A stretch of 64,000 nucleotides of DNA from Cubamyces lactineus (Eukaryota; Basidiomycota; Agaricomycetes; Polyporales; Polyporaceae), in contig JACDTU010000006.1 in assembly GCA_022376465.1 (NCBI GenBank), positions 1,302,001 to 1,366,000 of the forward strand. Direction: 5' to 3'. Made by a program: the position numbers and the translations under genes. A model generated the notes under the pieces. That model made no database searches. It was not told where the DNA came from and saw nothing but the letters and a program-made list of their open reading frames with translations. This document shows positions 1 to 12,233 of this stretch, piece after piece (positions within the stretch are counted from its first letter, which is position 1; every line of letters begins with the position of its first letter).

Positions 1-3000
1 AGACCTTCTTGAAGGCACGCATCTCTTCTCGAGTTATCGATTTCGCCCCGCCAGACATTTGGAACACATAGTAGAAACTTTCGACGACCACACCAGTGAA
101 CAAGTTGGCGAAGATGTACTGTATCGCGCTCAGATTCGCCGCCGTGTGTACGTTGTGATAGTCTGCTTACCATGCTCAACAAGTTCCAAGCGATAAAGAG
201 CGTGAACGCCCAATACGTGCTGCCGCAGTCAGTCTCGCCATTGGGGGATATTGTGCAACGAGGGTAGTTCAAGGCGCTGCAACGCTAATCAGTCGAGGGC
301 GCTCGCAGGACCTTCTGCGTACTCACAAGTCGTGCATGTACTGGTTCCATCCCTCCCTAGGCGATCATCAGGAAAAGAGACATTGCTTAGGTTAGTGTAC
401 TCACCCGGTTGTCATGAAGGCTAACATGACGAGCGCCTTCGACATGCTGGAATAATTTTGGTTCCGAGTCTCCGCCGAGTTCCACTTCGTCATGCTGAAG
501 ACTTCCACGAAGAGGATCGCGAAGAACATGAACAGGATCACCCATAGACTCAGCAGGCTGAGAATAACCGGCAAGCTCCCGCTGCAGGTAAAATGAGTGT
601 TGAGCGACGACAGAAATCTTTGATGGACGTACACAGCAGTCTTAAAGAGCTTGTTCAGACTGTTGACACGCTGCACCAGCTTGAACGCTATGCTCGTGAT
701 GAAGAGCTTCTGCAGCTGCTGCACAACAAAGCCGCCCGTGTTGAAGCGCACGATCAGTGTTGTGAAGAGACTACCGGCAGCCACTAGGATATCGAAGATG
801 TTCCAGCCGTTCGCGCTATAGCTGGGCCAGCCGAGTCCAAAGAGTCTCACGACGATATCCAACACGTAGACAGCAGTGACAAAGATGAAGAAGTCGTCTG
901 CAATGATCGTGAGTGAAAGAAGGAAATAAAGCTGCAAGACGGACGTACTGCGGAACTCGTCGAGGAAGTGTTGCGGGGTGAAGGTTTGCGTCCTGTCGTG
1001 CGGGTGAGTAACTTTGAGACATTATAGCCCGAGAGCGCTTACATGAGGGCAATGACGTGCAGGGTAAACAGCACAGTCATAGACCGATGCCACCACCCGT
1101 GTTTGTGCACCGCTCGGTCGTAGCACCACTGCCTGATGGCCCACGTCGGCCTCTTCTTCGGACGCTTCGACGGACGTTGTCTCTTGATGAGCTTTTGCAA
1201 GTCGATCCACTCTCGTTGAGGCTGAGTGAGGAGGGCAGATCCGGTCTTGGACGTGAAGTTGCCGATGATGATACTAACGACAGCTCAGCTTCCTGCCGAC
1301 ACATATAGCGGCAGAGCTTACCTGACGAAAAGAGTGAAGATGACGACACCGCCCATCAAGTTGTAGATGAGGAAGAATATCGAGTTTGCTACGGCTGCGT
1401 TCGTCTCCGGCTGCTGACCCTCGCCCGTGACGCTCATCGCAACGTCCAAGACGTCGACCCATCCTTCAAGCGAGACGATCTCGAAGAGAATAAGGAGTGA
1501 CTGGCGGAAGCTGTCGAAAGAGAATGTAGTCGAAGGCGCAGGGTTGTCCCAGACCCGCGGGACCAGGTAGGTGAACGAGTTCCCATTGTTGAGCGCGTCA
1601 GCGCCTGTCGAGAACTCATTGGTGCAGTTCCCGATATCGGACACTGAGCCGTCGTTGCACTCGTTTGTGACCCCCGCGAAAATGTTTAGACCCCAGACGG
1701 CGTAAGGGATCATATACAGAATCGCAAGCAAGGCAGCGTCCATGATACGCACGATTCCAGAGATAATCAACGATTCGAACGTGGAGCGCATCTTGTCGAC
1801 AAGAGTGATCAGCCGGAGAGCGCGCAGAGCCTTAAGAGAGCGTGTAATTCTGCTGAGACCGCCGATGAAAATGAGGCCGGTAGTGGCGTTGATCAGGATG
1901 CCGACCAGGATGAAGAAGTCGAGGACGTTCCAGATGCTGCGGATGTACGCGTTGGGCGTGAACAAGAACCCGTCCGCTATGATCTTGATGACGAATTCGA
2001 GGAGCAGTACGAGGGCGAAAGATCCCTCGGCAATGTCGAACCAAGTCCCTCGCACGGGCCCATTTTCCGCGTAGAAGTTGCGGCGATAGATGGGCGTGGC
2101 GATACTCTCCACGACTATACCTCCGATGACGGTCAAGAGGAGGAAGAGTTGGAAGATGGGGTGCGCGATAGGCGAGTGAGGGGTACCGAAGATACGGTCG
2201 CCTCCAGCAGGCGCGACGAGCTTCTGACATGCTCTCCGCAACCAGTTCTTCTGCGAGAAGATCCAGAACGTCTTGTCGTAGCTAGGATGGTCACGAATGA
2301 AGTCAGCTTTCTGTGCACGGCGCTCGTACAAGGCGTCGTTCAACTCTTCGGCGTCTACCGCATCGTTGTTCAGTGCAGCCAACACCTCCCTGCATTCGGT
2401 GTCAGAGATGTGACCTGTAGCCAGAGGTAACAAGGAACTTACAAGTGCCTCTCGGTCTCTTCGTCGACTGGGTCTGCTTGTGCAACTGACTCGCGGCGAG
2501 TATTCCTGAGTGTCGTGAGGGGAACATCGCTAGCCGTGATCTCGCCAGCGAAGAGCCTCTGCAGCCTTCTGAGGGTAGACTTCGCATTGTACTGTCGCGG
2601 TGCACCTGCGCGCCGCGTAGTCGGGTCCTGCAAGCGAGTCAGACATGTGCGCATCACAAAAGGTAGACTTCGCACAATCATGGAGTTCTCTCTCTTCGGA
2701 AGACTGTAGTCCTGCACGAGCGCCTTCTGCATCGGCAACACGAGATTCGAGGGCAGTTCGACCTCGATCGCTTTGGGTTGGGCCTTGAACCAGCGGTAGG
2801 GATTCAACTTGCGGACCCAGGCAGCGCGAACCTGCTGCGGTCGATGTGACGCCCAGTAGTGAGAGGCCTGCCTACTCCGCTTGGACTCTTCGGCCACGTC
2901 GAAGTTCTCGTTGATCACGGCAATGAACATCTGCAAGACGATGTCTACAAGTAGGTCAGTGAGCAATGAATTTCTGGCAGATCATCACGACAATACCCAC

Positions 3001-6000
3001 AGTTGGCGAAGAACATCCAGCCAGCTATGAAGAGAATCACGATGGCAGACTGTCGTAGAGGCACCTCCGGAACTGCCGCCTTGTAGAGCACGTCGGTCCA
3101 GTTCTCGGACGAGAACACCTGGTAGATGGCGAGGAAGGAGTTGTAGAGCGTCCCAAAGTCAATCGAGTCTCCAGCCTGGATGTCGCCTCCAACCAGCTGT
3201 ACCACGAACAATGCGGCGAGGAGGTTGATCTCGATGAGGAACAAAGACATGTTCGCCAGACCGTACATGTTGCCAAAGACTGCCAACTGCAATGATCGCG
3301 AGCGTCACTCACATCACTCACAGAAGGGGATGCACGAACGTACCAGCAAGGGCTTCATCCGCGGTATCTCCAAAATGACACGATAGAACCGCGTCAGCTG
3401 AAAGATCGTCAACCAGGGATAGACGTCCGAGTTGTGGATGGCAGGAATCTGGATGATGCTCGAACCAATCGCCAAGAACAAGTCCAGGACATTCTGGCCC
3501 CGGTAGAAGAACTTGCGCCAGTCAGGCAAGTATGCAAGCACCCTTATGACGATCTCGACGTCGAACGTGATGGTTAACGCGAGCTCGCCCTTGTCCAGAA
3601 TCTCGGCGTGGATGGGTGACATGTCGACTGTGCGGGTGGCTTGGAGGACGACCGAAGCGAGAGCGAAGGCGACCCAACACCATCGGATGCTGTCATAGAT
3701 GTCTCTGATCCGGTTCCTACCTGCGACACGCCTGCCATCAACCATGGACCACCCCTCCTCCGTCTCGTCGACAACAGGAACTAGACTGCGGGGCAAGTCA
3801 ATAGAAGAAAAACAAGACATGCGGTCATACGTACGGAGCAGCGCCGAACGCACTCTTCTTAGTGTCGGAGCGGATTGCGGAAAAGGTGTTGGTAATCACG
3901 GCAACGAACAGGTTGATGAGCCAGAAGTTGAGCACGATAATGCAGACGATGTAGAAGAAGCAGGAAACAAAGAACTCCGAGTCCATCATTTGGTACATAA
4001 GAGTTGACCACTAGACATATCATCATTAGCACCACGAGAGCACTACCCGAGAATGGTTCACGTACCCCGTTCGCAGACGACACGATCACGACCTGTAGAG
4101 CGGCGTAGTAGATCACGTCGAAACTCTCGATGTCGGCGTTGGGATTTTGGTCATTTTCCTAGAGGATACGGTCAATATCACGTCAGGTTGCTTAAGAAGC
4201 AATGCTAATGACCTTGCATATCTGCCCAAGAGGACAAATGAAACCTTTCACCGCGCCGTTCTGACCATCCGAATTTATGTAACCTATGGGCTGTAGGGTC
4301 GTAGGGTCGATGTAACCGCCGCAATTCTGCCCAAGATCGATGTCGTCTTCCCCCGACGTAGGAGGCAAATGACATGTACGTCGAAAAGATCCCTTGAAAG
4401 ACTGTATGCCAATAATACTGTGACGCAGTAGCCGTCAGATTATCCCATAGCGAGAGGGTATCCCCGTACTCACGAGAAAATAATCATCGCGAACAGCACG
4501 AAGTAGGCAACGCTAGCGAGGAGAGGTCGAGCAGTCTTCAACGAACGCATGATGGTCTACACATACAAGTCAGACGAATGTGAATACAGGGTGTCCGTGG
4601 AGACTTACTGTAGTACCAGAAGTGATTGCAAGTAATCGAGCCGTGCGCAAGACACTCATTGCTCGAAACAACCCAATATGATACTTGTTTCGTTCTACCC
4701 CGGCGGTTGCGAGAATGAAGGTAATCCAAAAGCTCGTGATGGAGACGAAGTCAATCCGAGTCCAGCTATGTCGGAGGTAAGGAAGGTTGCGCTGAGTCTG
4801 GCTCCTCGAGTCTTCCACGCTGAGACGAAACGGTAAGGAGAGTGCATCGCTAGGGTTGTCGGACCGCAGTGCTTTGGAAAGGAACGTGGGTTGGGAAGGA
4901 TTCCGCATGTGTGTGTGCATATGCTGTGCTCCAGACAGCGCCTTCTCCGCCATTGGAGCTTTGGATTGGACAGTATCGGAACGCGCCCTTGAGGGCGTGC
5001 CCTTGCCGGCGTGTTCAGGTGCGGAGTGTTGGGAATCAGCCAGAGAGTGATGTGCTAGAGCAAATGGCCGCGCAAGATTCTTACGAATTTGCTTTAGCCG
5101 TTGTGTCATCGAGAGGCCACGGTGCAATTGGGATTGGGTATGAGATCCAGTGACGGAAGGCGTGCGAGTGATGTTGAAGCTAGCCTCGGCAGCAGTGTTC
5201 GGGGGGCGCGTGATGTCGGGGTATGCGGAGAAGGGTGACTGAAAGAGCGTAGAGATGGAGACCTCTGGGTCCAATAGAAATCCGGATACACATATTCGAG
5301 CGAAGGCTTCCAAGCTGCTGGCGGTTAGTTCAGCTCCACCAGACGACTTGCAACAACTCACGTAAATAAGCAAAACAGTACGAATAAAACATAGTCCTCC
5401 CATGCGTGAAAGTAGCCAACAACAGGTGGTGGAGGCTCGTCCGAAGGCCAGTCTGCCGGTAGAGCGTGCGGACGCGACGCTTGAATAGCAAGTACGAGCC
5501 CATTGATGATGATCAACAGCAGGATGATGGGCTCCGTCCAGCTACATAGACATGAGTATTCCGCCGGGAACGTAGAGATGCAAACTCACGGATAGACGAG
5601 GAATTTGTACATAGCGAGTCTGAGCTTGCTATGGGGACCTAGACATCCCAGCGTTCGTCCGCGTATAGGAAGCGTCTTAGTCAAGTCAGGGAGCACCTCG
5701 TCCTCGTCATGCGTGTCGTCTCCATCTTCGTCCCTCTTCTCATACCGCTCGTCCACGTCATCTAATCGAACATGGTCGTCCAGACCAAGCCCACCGAAGT
5801 TCACGACGCGTAAGGACGCGCGTCGTAGGTTCCGAGACATGGTCTGGAGCGTTGTTCCGGTCTTCTTGAGCGGCGACGAGGCATACCGAACTGTTCGACG
5901 TTTTACATGTGGTGACGCACCAGATCTTTCTGCATCGACACTGTCCCCTGGTCCCCACTCTGAGCTCATACCTTGGTGTGACATGTTTGCGGTAAGGTGT

Positions 6001-6590
6001 GCCTCGTCGTCATCGCGTGTACTGTCCGTGGTATCCCCAGACTCCCGGAAGTGGTTCGAGATAAGAGAGGCAGACGATTGACCTGGCTGAGACGCGGAAT
6101 AGATAGCTCCAGTGCCTTGATGGCGCATTTCGTCTGCACGATACGAATAGTCGCGAAATGGTGGGATATCATCCGTGGGCGAGAAGAAGGGGTCCTCAGT
6201 CGTACTCCACGCCGCATTCCCTGGACGCGACGTGCCCGCAATAGGTTCCTGGCTAGAAGACGACAAGTCGAAACGCAGAGGGTCCTGAACGGCGTTGGCA
6301 CCTCCCCAACTCGTTCGTCGCCGAGCAAGACTGTCAGAACTGAGAGGTGTGGTAGGGCGGGAACTAGCAAGTCCAGCAGGAGTGCCAGTCAAATCTACAG
6401 CAGAAGAGGACGAATGACGCGACAAGGAAGACTGGCTTGCCTCCATCCAGGTCAAGAAAGAGGACTTTAGAAGAGCTCGCTGCGCATGACGGCGGCGACG
6501 AGTGGATGAGGCTTGAGCGTTGTCACCGTTTCTGGCGACACTGCCCGGACAAACGGGAACTCCGATAATTCTGTGATTGAATCTCGGGTA
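1..6590 (-). CDS. CCH1: CCH1-type voltage-gated calcium channel alpha subunit, C-terminus beyond the window
   Basis: This is the pore subunit of the fungal high-affinity plasma-membrane Ca2+ channel, which normally works with MID1. It has four six-helix repeats. Repeat I lies at about 5600-3860, repeat II at 3850-2950, repeat III at 2320-1318 and repeat IV at 1300-60. The repeat III S4 helix shows the spaced arginines [14 protein letters not shown]. Pore loops read SSANGWS (I), SSENWTD (II), SLEGWVD (III) and GEGWNQ (IV, completed across an intron near 357-405), giving an N/E/E/E selectivity ring. The last exon visible holds repeat IV S6 and a short following segment before the edge, so the cytoplasmic tail is missing here. 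The N-terminal exon (about 6446-5586) is serine-rich and cytoplasmic. Its frame stays open upstream to about 6590 with no clear ATG, so the true first exon is unresolved. ATG at 6446 is the nearest internal candidate. About ten short introns interrupt the gene. Confidence 0.93.
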
Positions 6591-6833
6591 TCATTACCCT
6601 TTGCCGATGGGCGGCATTGACGGTCGCTATTTCAAGTTCGTTCTGAGCTTGAACTTGAATGGGTTGTGGCAAGTTAGTGCTACTTTACTTTATGGGCGCC
6701 AATGTATTTTACACCGCCGAGGTTTCCCCGCACTCCCATGCTGAAGGCCACTCGACTCGTCATCTCCCCTCATCTCTCTCCTTGTACTTGTGGTGCTTGA
6801 AACCTAGTGAATGTGCTTTTACGACGTCTCGAC

Positions 6834-8897
6834 ATGCCTTCTACGACAAGAACGCCTTTTGCTGTTGTTTCAACACCGGAACGAACAAGTTTCGACGCAG
6901 GAATACCTCTATCACCTCTCGTGTCCTATCTTCCCGCCCCCACTGCTGTCCGGGATGGCGCACGACCAAAGATACCGCGAACGCTGCACAGAGCCTTAGC
7001 AACCACGAAGGAGGCCATATCGGACAACCGAGGAATGCTTCTAGTCGCGGCGGCGCAGCTGTTCTTCTCCCTCATGAACGTGTGGGTAAAGAAGCTGAAC
7101 AGCTTGGACCCTCCTGTACCCGCGTTTGAGGTGAGCCTATGATCTCAAAGGTAACCGAGGGAGTAGAAATCTGAACAGCTGTCAAAGCTTATATTCGTGC
7201 GCATGGTAAGTTACTTCAATCCCACCGATTAGTTACCGCGCCATGGTAGCCAAGAACACCCAAAGACCCACTTGTTCTGAATTGTGGGCCAGATACTAGT
7301 CAATGTAAGAGGTGGCATATGCGGATATGCGCTGACACATCCTTCCAGGCGATTACCTGGATATGTTGTATCACATATATGTATGTAGTCAATACCGCCC
7401 GGATGAGACGCATCGACTTACCGGGCTTCAAGGTTCATTGCCAAAGTGCCGGACCCGATCCTGGGACCCAAAGGGGTCCGTCTCCTCCTCGTTGCTCGAG
7501 GGTTTTTCGGGTAGGTACCCAATCATACGGTAACATCATCGCGCGCCAGTTGAAGTTGACGCCGCCGCAGGTTTTTCGGCCTCTTTGGGGTCTACTACTC
7601 GTTGCAATATCTGTCGTTATCCGATGCAACGGTATTGACCTTCCTCGCCCCAATGTGTACCGCCATAACGGGCGCTGTACTACTGCATGAGCCCTTCTCA
7701 TGGCGAGAAGCCCTTGCTGGACGTATGTTATGATTCCTGCCTCCGCTTCCATAAGTTAGCTAACCAGTCCATAGTCGCCAGTCTGCTGGGTGTGGTCCTC
7801 ATAGCTCGTCCCCAGTTCCTCTTTGGCAAGCAGCACCTCACGGACATTGGTCACGTCGTAGAGGTCGCACGTCGAGGAGTCGAGGATATGACTACAGTCA
7901 CACCAGCTCAGCGCGTTGGTGCTGTTGGGTGAGTAGTAGCATCACACTCCCACCGTCGTACACTCGCTAAGAAACGCACTTGCGCAGCGTCGCTCTTCTC
8001 GGTGTCCTCGGTGCAACCGGTGCTTGTGAGTGAATTTGTGTACGCCCGCTCGCGTTGTCAGGGCATTCCACTGATTCGACCCCCGTAGACACCACTATCC
8101 GTGCTGTCGGGAAACGGGCGCACCCGCTGCATAACTTGGTGTCCTTCTCATCGCAATGCGTTATCGTTGCTACTCTAGCGTAAGCTCAGCCAACAGCGCT
8201 GCTCAGACACGTCGATCTGGGACTCATGTTTCGCTAGGATGATCATTATGCGTACTCCAGTCGTTATTCCGATGCGGTGGGACTGGCTGCTAATGCTCCT
8301 CCTGATCGGTATAATTGGTTTCATAGCGCAGGTAAGGCATCTTACGTCCACGGTTTCTATGAAAGTGATGTAATCTGCGTTCACAGGTTCTCCTGACGAT
8401 GGGTCTGCAGCGCGAAACAGCCGGAAGGGGTACGATGGCTGTATATGTTCAGGTGCGATTTCAATGAAACCAAGCTGCATTATTCATCCTGACCATGCGA
8501 TAGATCATCTTTGCGACGATATTCGAGCGTGTCTTCTTCCATTCATCCCCCTCTGTCTTGTCGGTCATCGGCACGCTCATCATATTGACCTCCGCCATCT
8601 ACGTAGCGGTGAGTCTCAAGCGCCATATTCAGTTCTCCGCTCACTTTGTTTTCTCGCCTTGCTCATACACCTGAGTTCGTACAGCTCATCAAGGCCAGAT
8701 CGCATGGTAAGCACTCCGGTGCTGAGAGTGCTGCTGCGTCCGACGACCCATCTGTCGAGGAGGGTCTGCTCGCGAACCACGCCGAGGACTCCATTCAGGA
8801 ATCCAAGGATGTAGAGCTGACATCTATAGCCGTTGCCCCTCCGGAAGCGCCTGAGGATGTTCATGACAACGGTGCGGCTCACATCCTCAAGGCTTGA
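6834..8897 (+). CDS. EamA/DMT-superfamily membrane transporter, SLC35G-like
   Basis: This is a multi-spanning membrane protein of the drug/metabolite transporter superfamily, and its substrate cannot be told from the sequence. The first exon (6834-7130) has a polar N-terminus and then helix 1 (RGMLLVAAAQLFFSLMNVW). Later exons carry the family-typical segments LIFVRM, PDPILGPKGVR, ARGFFGFFGLFGVYYSLQYL and GVVLIARPQFLFG. They are followed by a second EamA repeat (about 7990-8700) and a hydrophilic acidic C-tail. Several exons are tiny: 7179-7205 is 27 nt and 7349-7380 is 32 nt. The start at 6834 is the first ATG in frame. The gene is divergent from the CCH1-type gene, with only a few hundred bases between them. 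No frameshift or stop was found when the exons were joined. The family assignment is firm. The SLC35G subgroup is an inference from the overall pattern. Confidence 0.88.
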
Positions 8898-9354
8898 GAC
8901 GGTAAACGCACACGCTATATCCGCCCCGCTATATCTACATAGATCTACCTTGTTATCTACGGTCTGTATTGTCTGTTTCATCACCACCATGTTGCAATGT
9001 ATATCCTGCACCGCATGCTGTAATTCTTGGAATTGACCACTACCTGGTTGTATGCACGACACAGCGTCTGCATATGGTCCATGCAAGTAAATTAGGCACA
9101 AGGTCCGATGGGATGGGGCTGCGCAGTTTGAGAAGTGGGGCATAAGCGCCGAGCGCTTAGGTGCTGTGTCGCTGCGCGGGGAAGCGCGAGCAAGGTGCTC
9201 AACGTTGACTGCGACGACGACGCCGCTACCTCGGCAGATACGAATATTGTAACCTCATACATCGCCGCGCGCACGCTCAGCAGATCCTCCGGTGTCTCGT
9301 TTGACTTCTTGACTCTACGCCTCTCAGCTCTCTCGGACCGGCTCGGGACCAACG

Positions 9355-11196
9355 ATGTCCAGTATGCAGCACCTCGGCAAGGGCATAGTCCGCGCAGCCA
9401 AAAACTACACTAAGGGATACTCGGATGTGCAAGCGAAGGTCCGAGATGCGACCTCCAACGACCCATGGGGCCCATCAGGTACCCAGATGAACGAGCTGGC
9501 TCAGCTATCGTACAACCAGTGAGTCTGCCGTCGAGCCCGTTCGCACGGATGCAGGTCGTCCTCACACTCGTGCAGAGATAGCTTCGTCGAGATCATGGAG
9601 ATGCTGGACAAGCGGTTGAACGACAAGGGCAAGAACTGGCGGCATGTCTTCAAGGTTCGTCCGTTATCACCCTCACTCGCGTCTATGCGACTGATCGCCT
9701 GTAGTCTCTGACGGTCCTAGACTACCTGCTTCACGCCGGCTCGGAGAACGTCGTGGTCTACTTCCGGGACAACCTCTACGTGATCAAGACACTCAAAGAG
9801 TTCCAGTATGTCGACGAAGAGGGCAAGGACCAGGGCGCGAACGTACGTCAGAAGGCGAAAGACATCACGAACTTGCTGCAGGACGAAGCACGGCTGCGGC
9901 ATGAACGGCGGGACCGTGCCATGATGCGCGACCGGATGACCCGCGGACGCAACGGTGCCGGCGAGGATGAAGACGAAGGCGAGCGGCGGCGGTCACAGAG
10001 TGTGCCGTCGAGGAAACGGAACGGCGGGAATCGGGAAGACGATGACCTCCGCAAGGCGCTCGAGGAGAGCAAGCGGACTGCTGCAGAGGAGCAGGCGAGG
10101 CAGAGGCTCACGGCGGAGGAGCGCGACTTGCAGCAGGCAATCAAGCTTAGCGAGGAAGAGGAAGCGAAGCGCATGAAGGCAGTGGAGGACGCGAATGCGT
10201 CGTCATTGTTTGATAACGCGCAGCAACAGTGAGTGCCCTCGACATCTTCTGTTCCGCAACAAGTTTACGAGTCCAATGTAGGGTCCCGCAACAGACCAGC
10301 GCAAATCCTTTCCCTCTCGTTGACACTTCCTTCCAAAACCAGAATCAATTCCTCCAACCTCAGTACACCCAGATCCAACCACAATTCACGTCTTTCAACC
10401 CATACCAACAACAGGCGCAGCAGGAAGCTATGCAGGTACGTTCACGATCACGAAGGACCCCTTGAGCATAGTACTGACAAGATATTCAGGCCGAGTATCT
10501 GCGTCAGCAACAGGAATGGCAAATGCAGCAGCAACTCCAGATGCAACAGCAACAGCAACAGGAAGAGTGGATGAGGCAGCAACAGCTCATGCAACTTCAG
10601 CAGCAGCAGCAACAACAACAACAACAACAGCAGTTCCTCATGCCGCAGCAACAACCACTTATGCCTCAGGCAACCGGCTTCGGGTGAGGAATACAGCTTG
10701 TGATCGCTTCTCGGCTGTGCTAACATGCGCTGTGCAGATCGAACAACCCGTTTGCACCAGCGATGTCCCTGTCGACTTCCTCACTGCCGTCTTCCACCGG
10801 CCCTCAAACAGCCAGCCCAGTCTCGTTCAATCTGCAGGGCACATACTCGCAGCAGCAACCACAATCGTCCCAATCGCCGCCACCCATGTCGCATTCTGCA
10901 CCGCCCAGGCAAAACACGATGCCGAACGTCAAGACCCGGGCAGACGAGGAGCATTCGAAGCTCGCGAGTCTCTTCGCCAATCGCGAGGACGGCATCGACA
11001 CGTTCGGAAACTTTGGTGCACTGAGGTTTGTTGTCTCTTTTGTAGTACGTTGATATCTGGGTGCTGAGATCGCTACAGGTACGGCCAGCAAGCAGGCAAG
11101 TTCGTCGGTCAGCAGCCGACGGGACACAACCCGTTTGCGCAGCAGCAGCAACAACAACAGCAGCAAAGCAGCGATCAGCCTTTCTTCTCGATCTAG
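9355..11196 (+). CDS. Epsin, ENTH-domain endocytic adaptor
   Basis: This is an ENT1/ENT2-type epsin, which binds PtdIns(4,5)P2 and recruits clathrin and ubiquitinated cargo at endocytic sites. The ENTH domain occupies roughly residues 10-150 (exons 9355-9518, 9577-9654 and from 9705). It includes the family hallmarks SNDPWGPSGTQM, NWRHVFKSLTVLDYLL and EFQYVDEEGKDQG. Two ubiquitin-interacting motifs follow (LRKALEESKR and LQQAIKLSEEEE). The rest is a disordered tail with a long Gln run (about 10505-10640) and three NPF motifs (ANPFPL, NNPFAP, HNPFAQ) that bind EH-domain proteins. ATG at 9355 gives the short amphipathic N-terminus expected of epsins. A second ATG three codons later would give almost the same protein. 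The gene ends at a TAG at 11194-11196. The identification is secure; the assignment to ENT1 or ENT2 is not possible. Confidence 0.95.
10505..10640 (+). repeat. CAG/CAA repeat coding polyglutamine in epsin
   Basis: The tract is an imperfect CAG/CAA run that encodes a Gln-rich stretch with scattered Met, Leu and Trp, in the disordered tail of the epsin gene. Mixed CAG and CAA codons imply amino-acid-level conservation of Gln, and should make it less prone to slippage than a pure triplet run. Confidence 0.85.
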
Positions 11197-12233
11197 GCAT
11201 TTACCCATCCAGCAGTTGCTTGTTAGTTCTCATCCGCGCCCCCCCGTCCTGTCTCCTTGGCGTAGCCCTGTCGTTCGCGGCTATCGCGAACCGATCGTGG
11301 TTATGTATACCCCTCCGTCACTCCCTCCCTACTTTATCGATCGTTTCTTCCTCACTATGCTATGTTCATCTCTTGCCTTGGTCAGACGTTGGGATGTTGG
11401 GGCCGCGGAAAGGAGCCTAGTAGAAGAGCCAACTCTTCGTCTCATGTACGCATACCAATCGTGGAGATCGCAGAGCCATACTATCTGTTATGTGCCTGAA
11501 GCTAGCAGACGGCTTCTATGTCTGAGGACAGCCCGGAAAACCTCTGTATAAACTTCGAGTCACTGGCAGGACAGAAGCTTTGACCGACTAGTGCTCACAA
11601 CATCGACCGATCGCGACTGTACTTATGTGATCAGTCAGACTGCAATTGCTGCCAGCGATACCAGAACTGGCCACGTAGTCGTTGACAAGCACAGTGATGA
11701 AAGTCCTGCAGGTGACGCGTTAGAAAAACAGAAGATCACCAAGTTCGTCAAGTCCGTAGGTAAGTGCACACCAGAAGCCGTAGGTCGTGGGGCAGACGTA
11801 GTAGATTGCTCGAAGCGAACCATCTGTGTAGCTTAAGGATTGGCGAGTGCGCAATCCTCGTGCCACCGTCACATTCTACTCAACCCATCCCCGCTCACAG
11901 TAGCACCCCCGTCCAGACATCCAAGCATCTCGTCTACTCAGTTCACGTTGTAATAGCAAACCAATTCCCGGTGATACGACATCAATTCGTAAACGTACGA
12001 CGACAATGAATGGACAGAGAGGTATGCAGACTAGGGTAACTTCGGTGCCAACCGGGATGATCGTGGATGTAGTGAGATCGTCAGGCGCAGATGACGACGA
12101 CGAGCGGCGAGAGGAAAACGTGCAGAGAACACTGAAAGCGACCAATATAATGTGGATACGATGTAAAGCTTTTCGGGTAATCGAAGCATGCGGGGGGGTA
12201 ACGTGGGGGACTGGAAAGCATTCAGCGACACGC
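11197..12233. other. Intergenic region between convergent epsin and beta-tubulin genes
   Basis: This holds the 3' ends of two convergent genes. Only short overlapping frames without recognisable domains were seen, and no RNA gene. Confidence 0.6.

Noticed and set aside
6455..6590. Alternative N-terminal exon in a second frame (ending with VMRSELF) for the CCH1-type gene
   Set aside because: The frame looks protein-like but can be joined to the next exon only through a poor GTCATG donor, so it was not used to fix the start.
10462..11067. 201-codon frame rich in Ala and Thr within the epsin gene
   Set aside because: It is a +1/+2 shadow of the CAG/CAA repeat, which reads as Ala or Ser in other frames.
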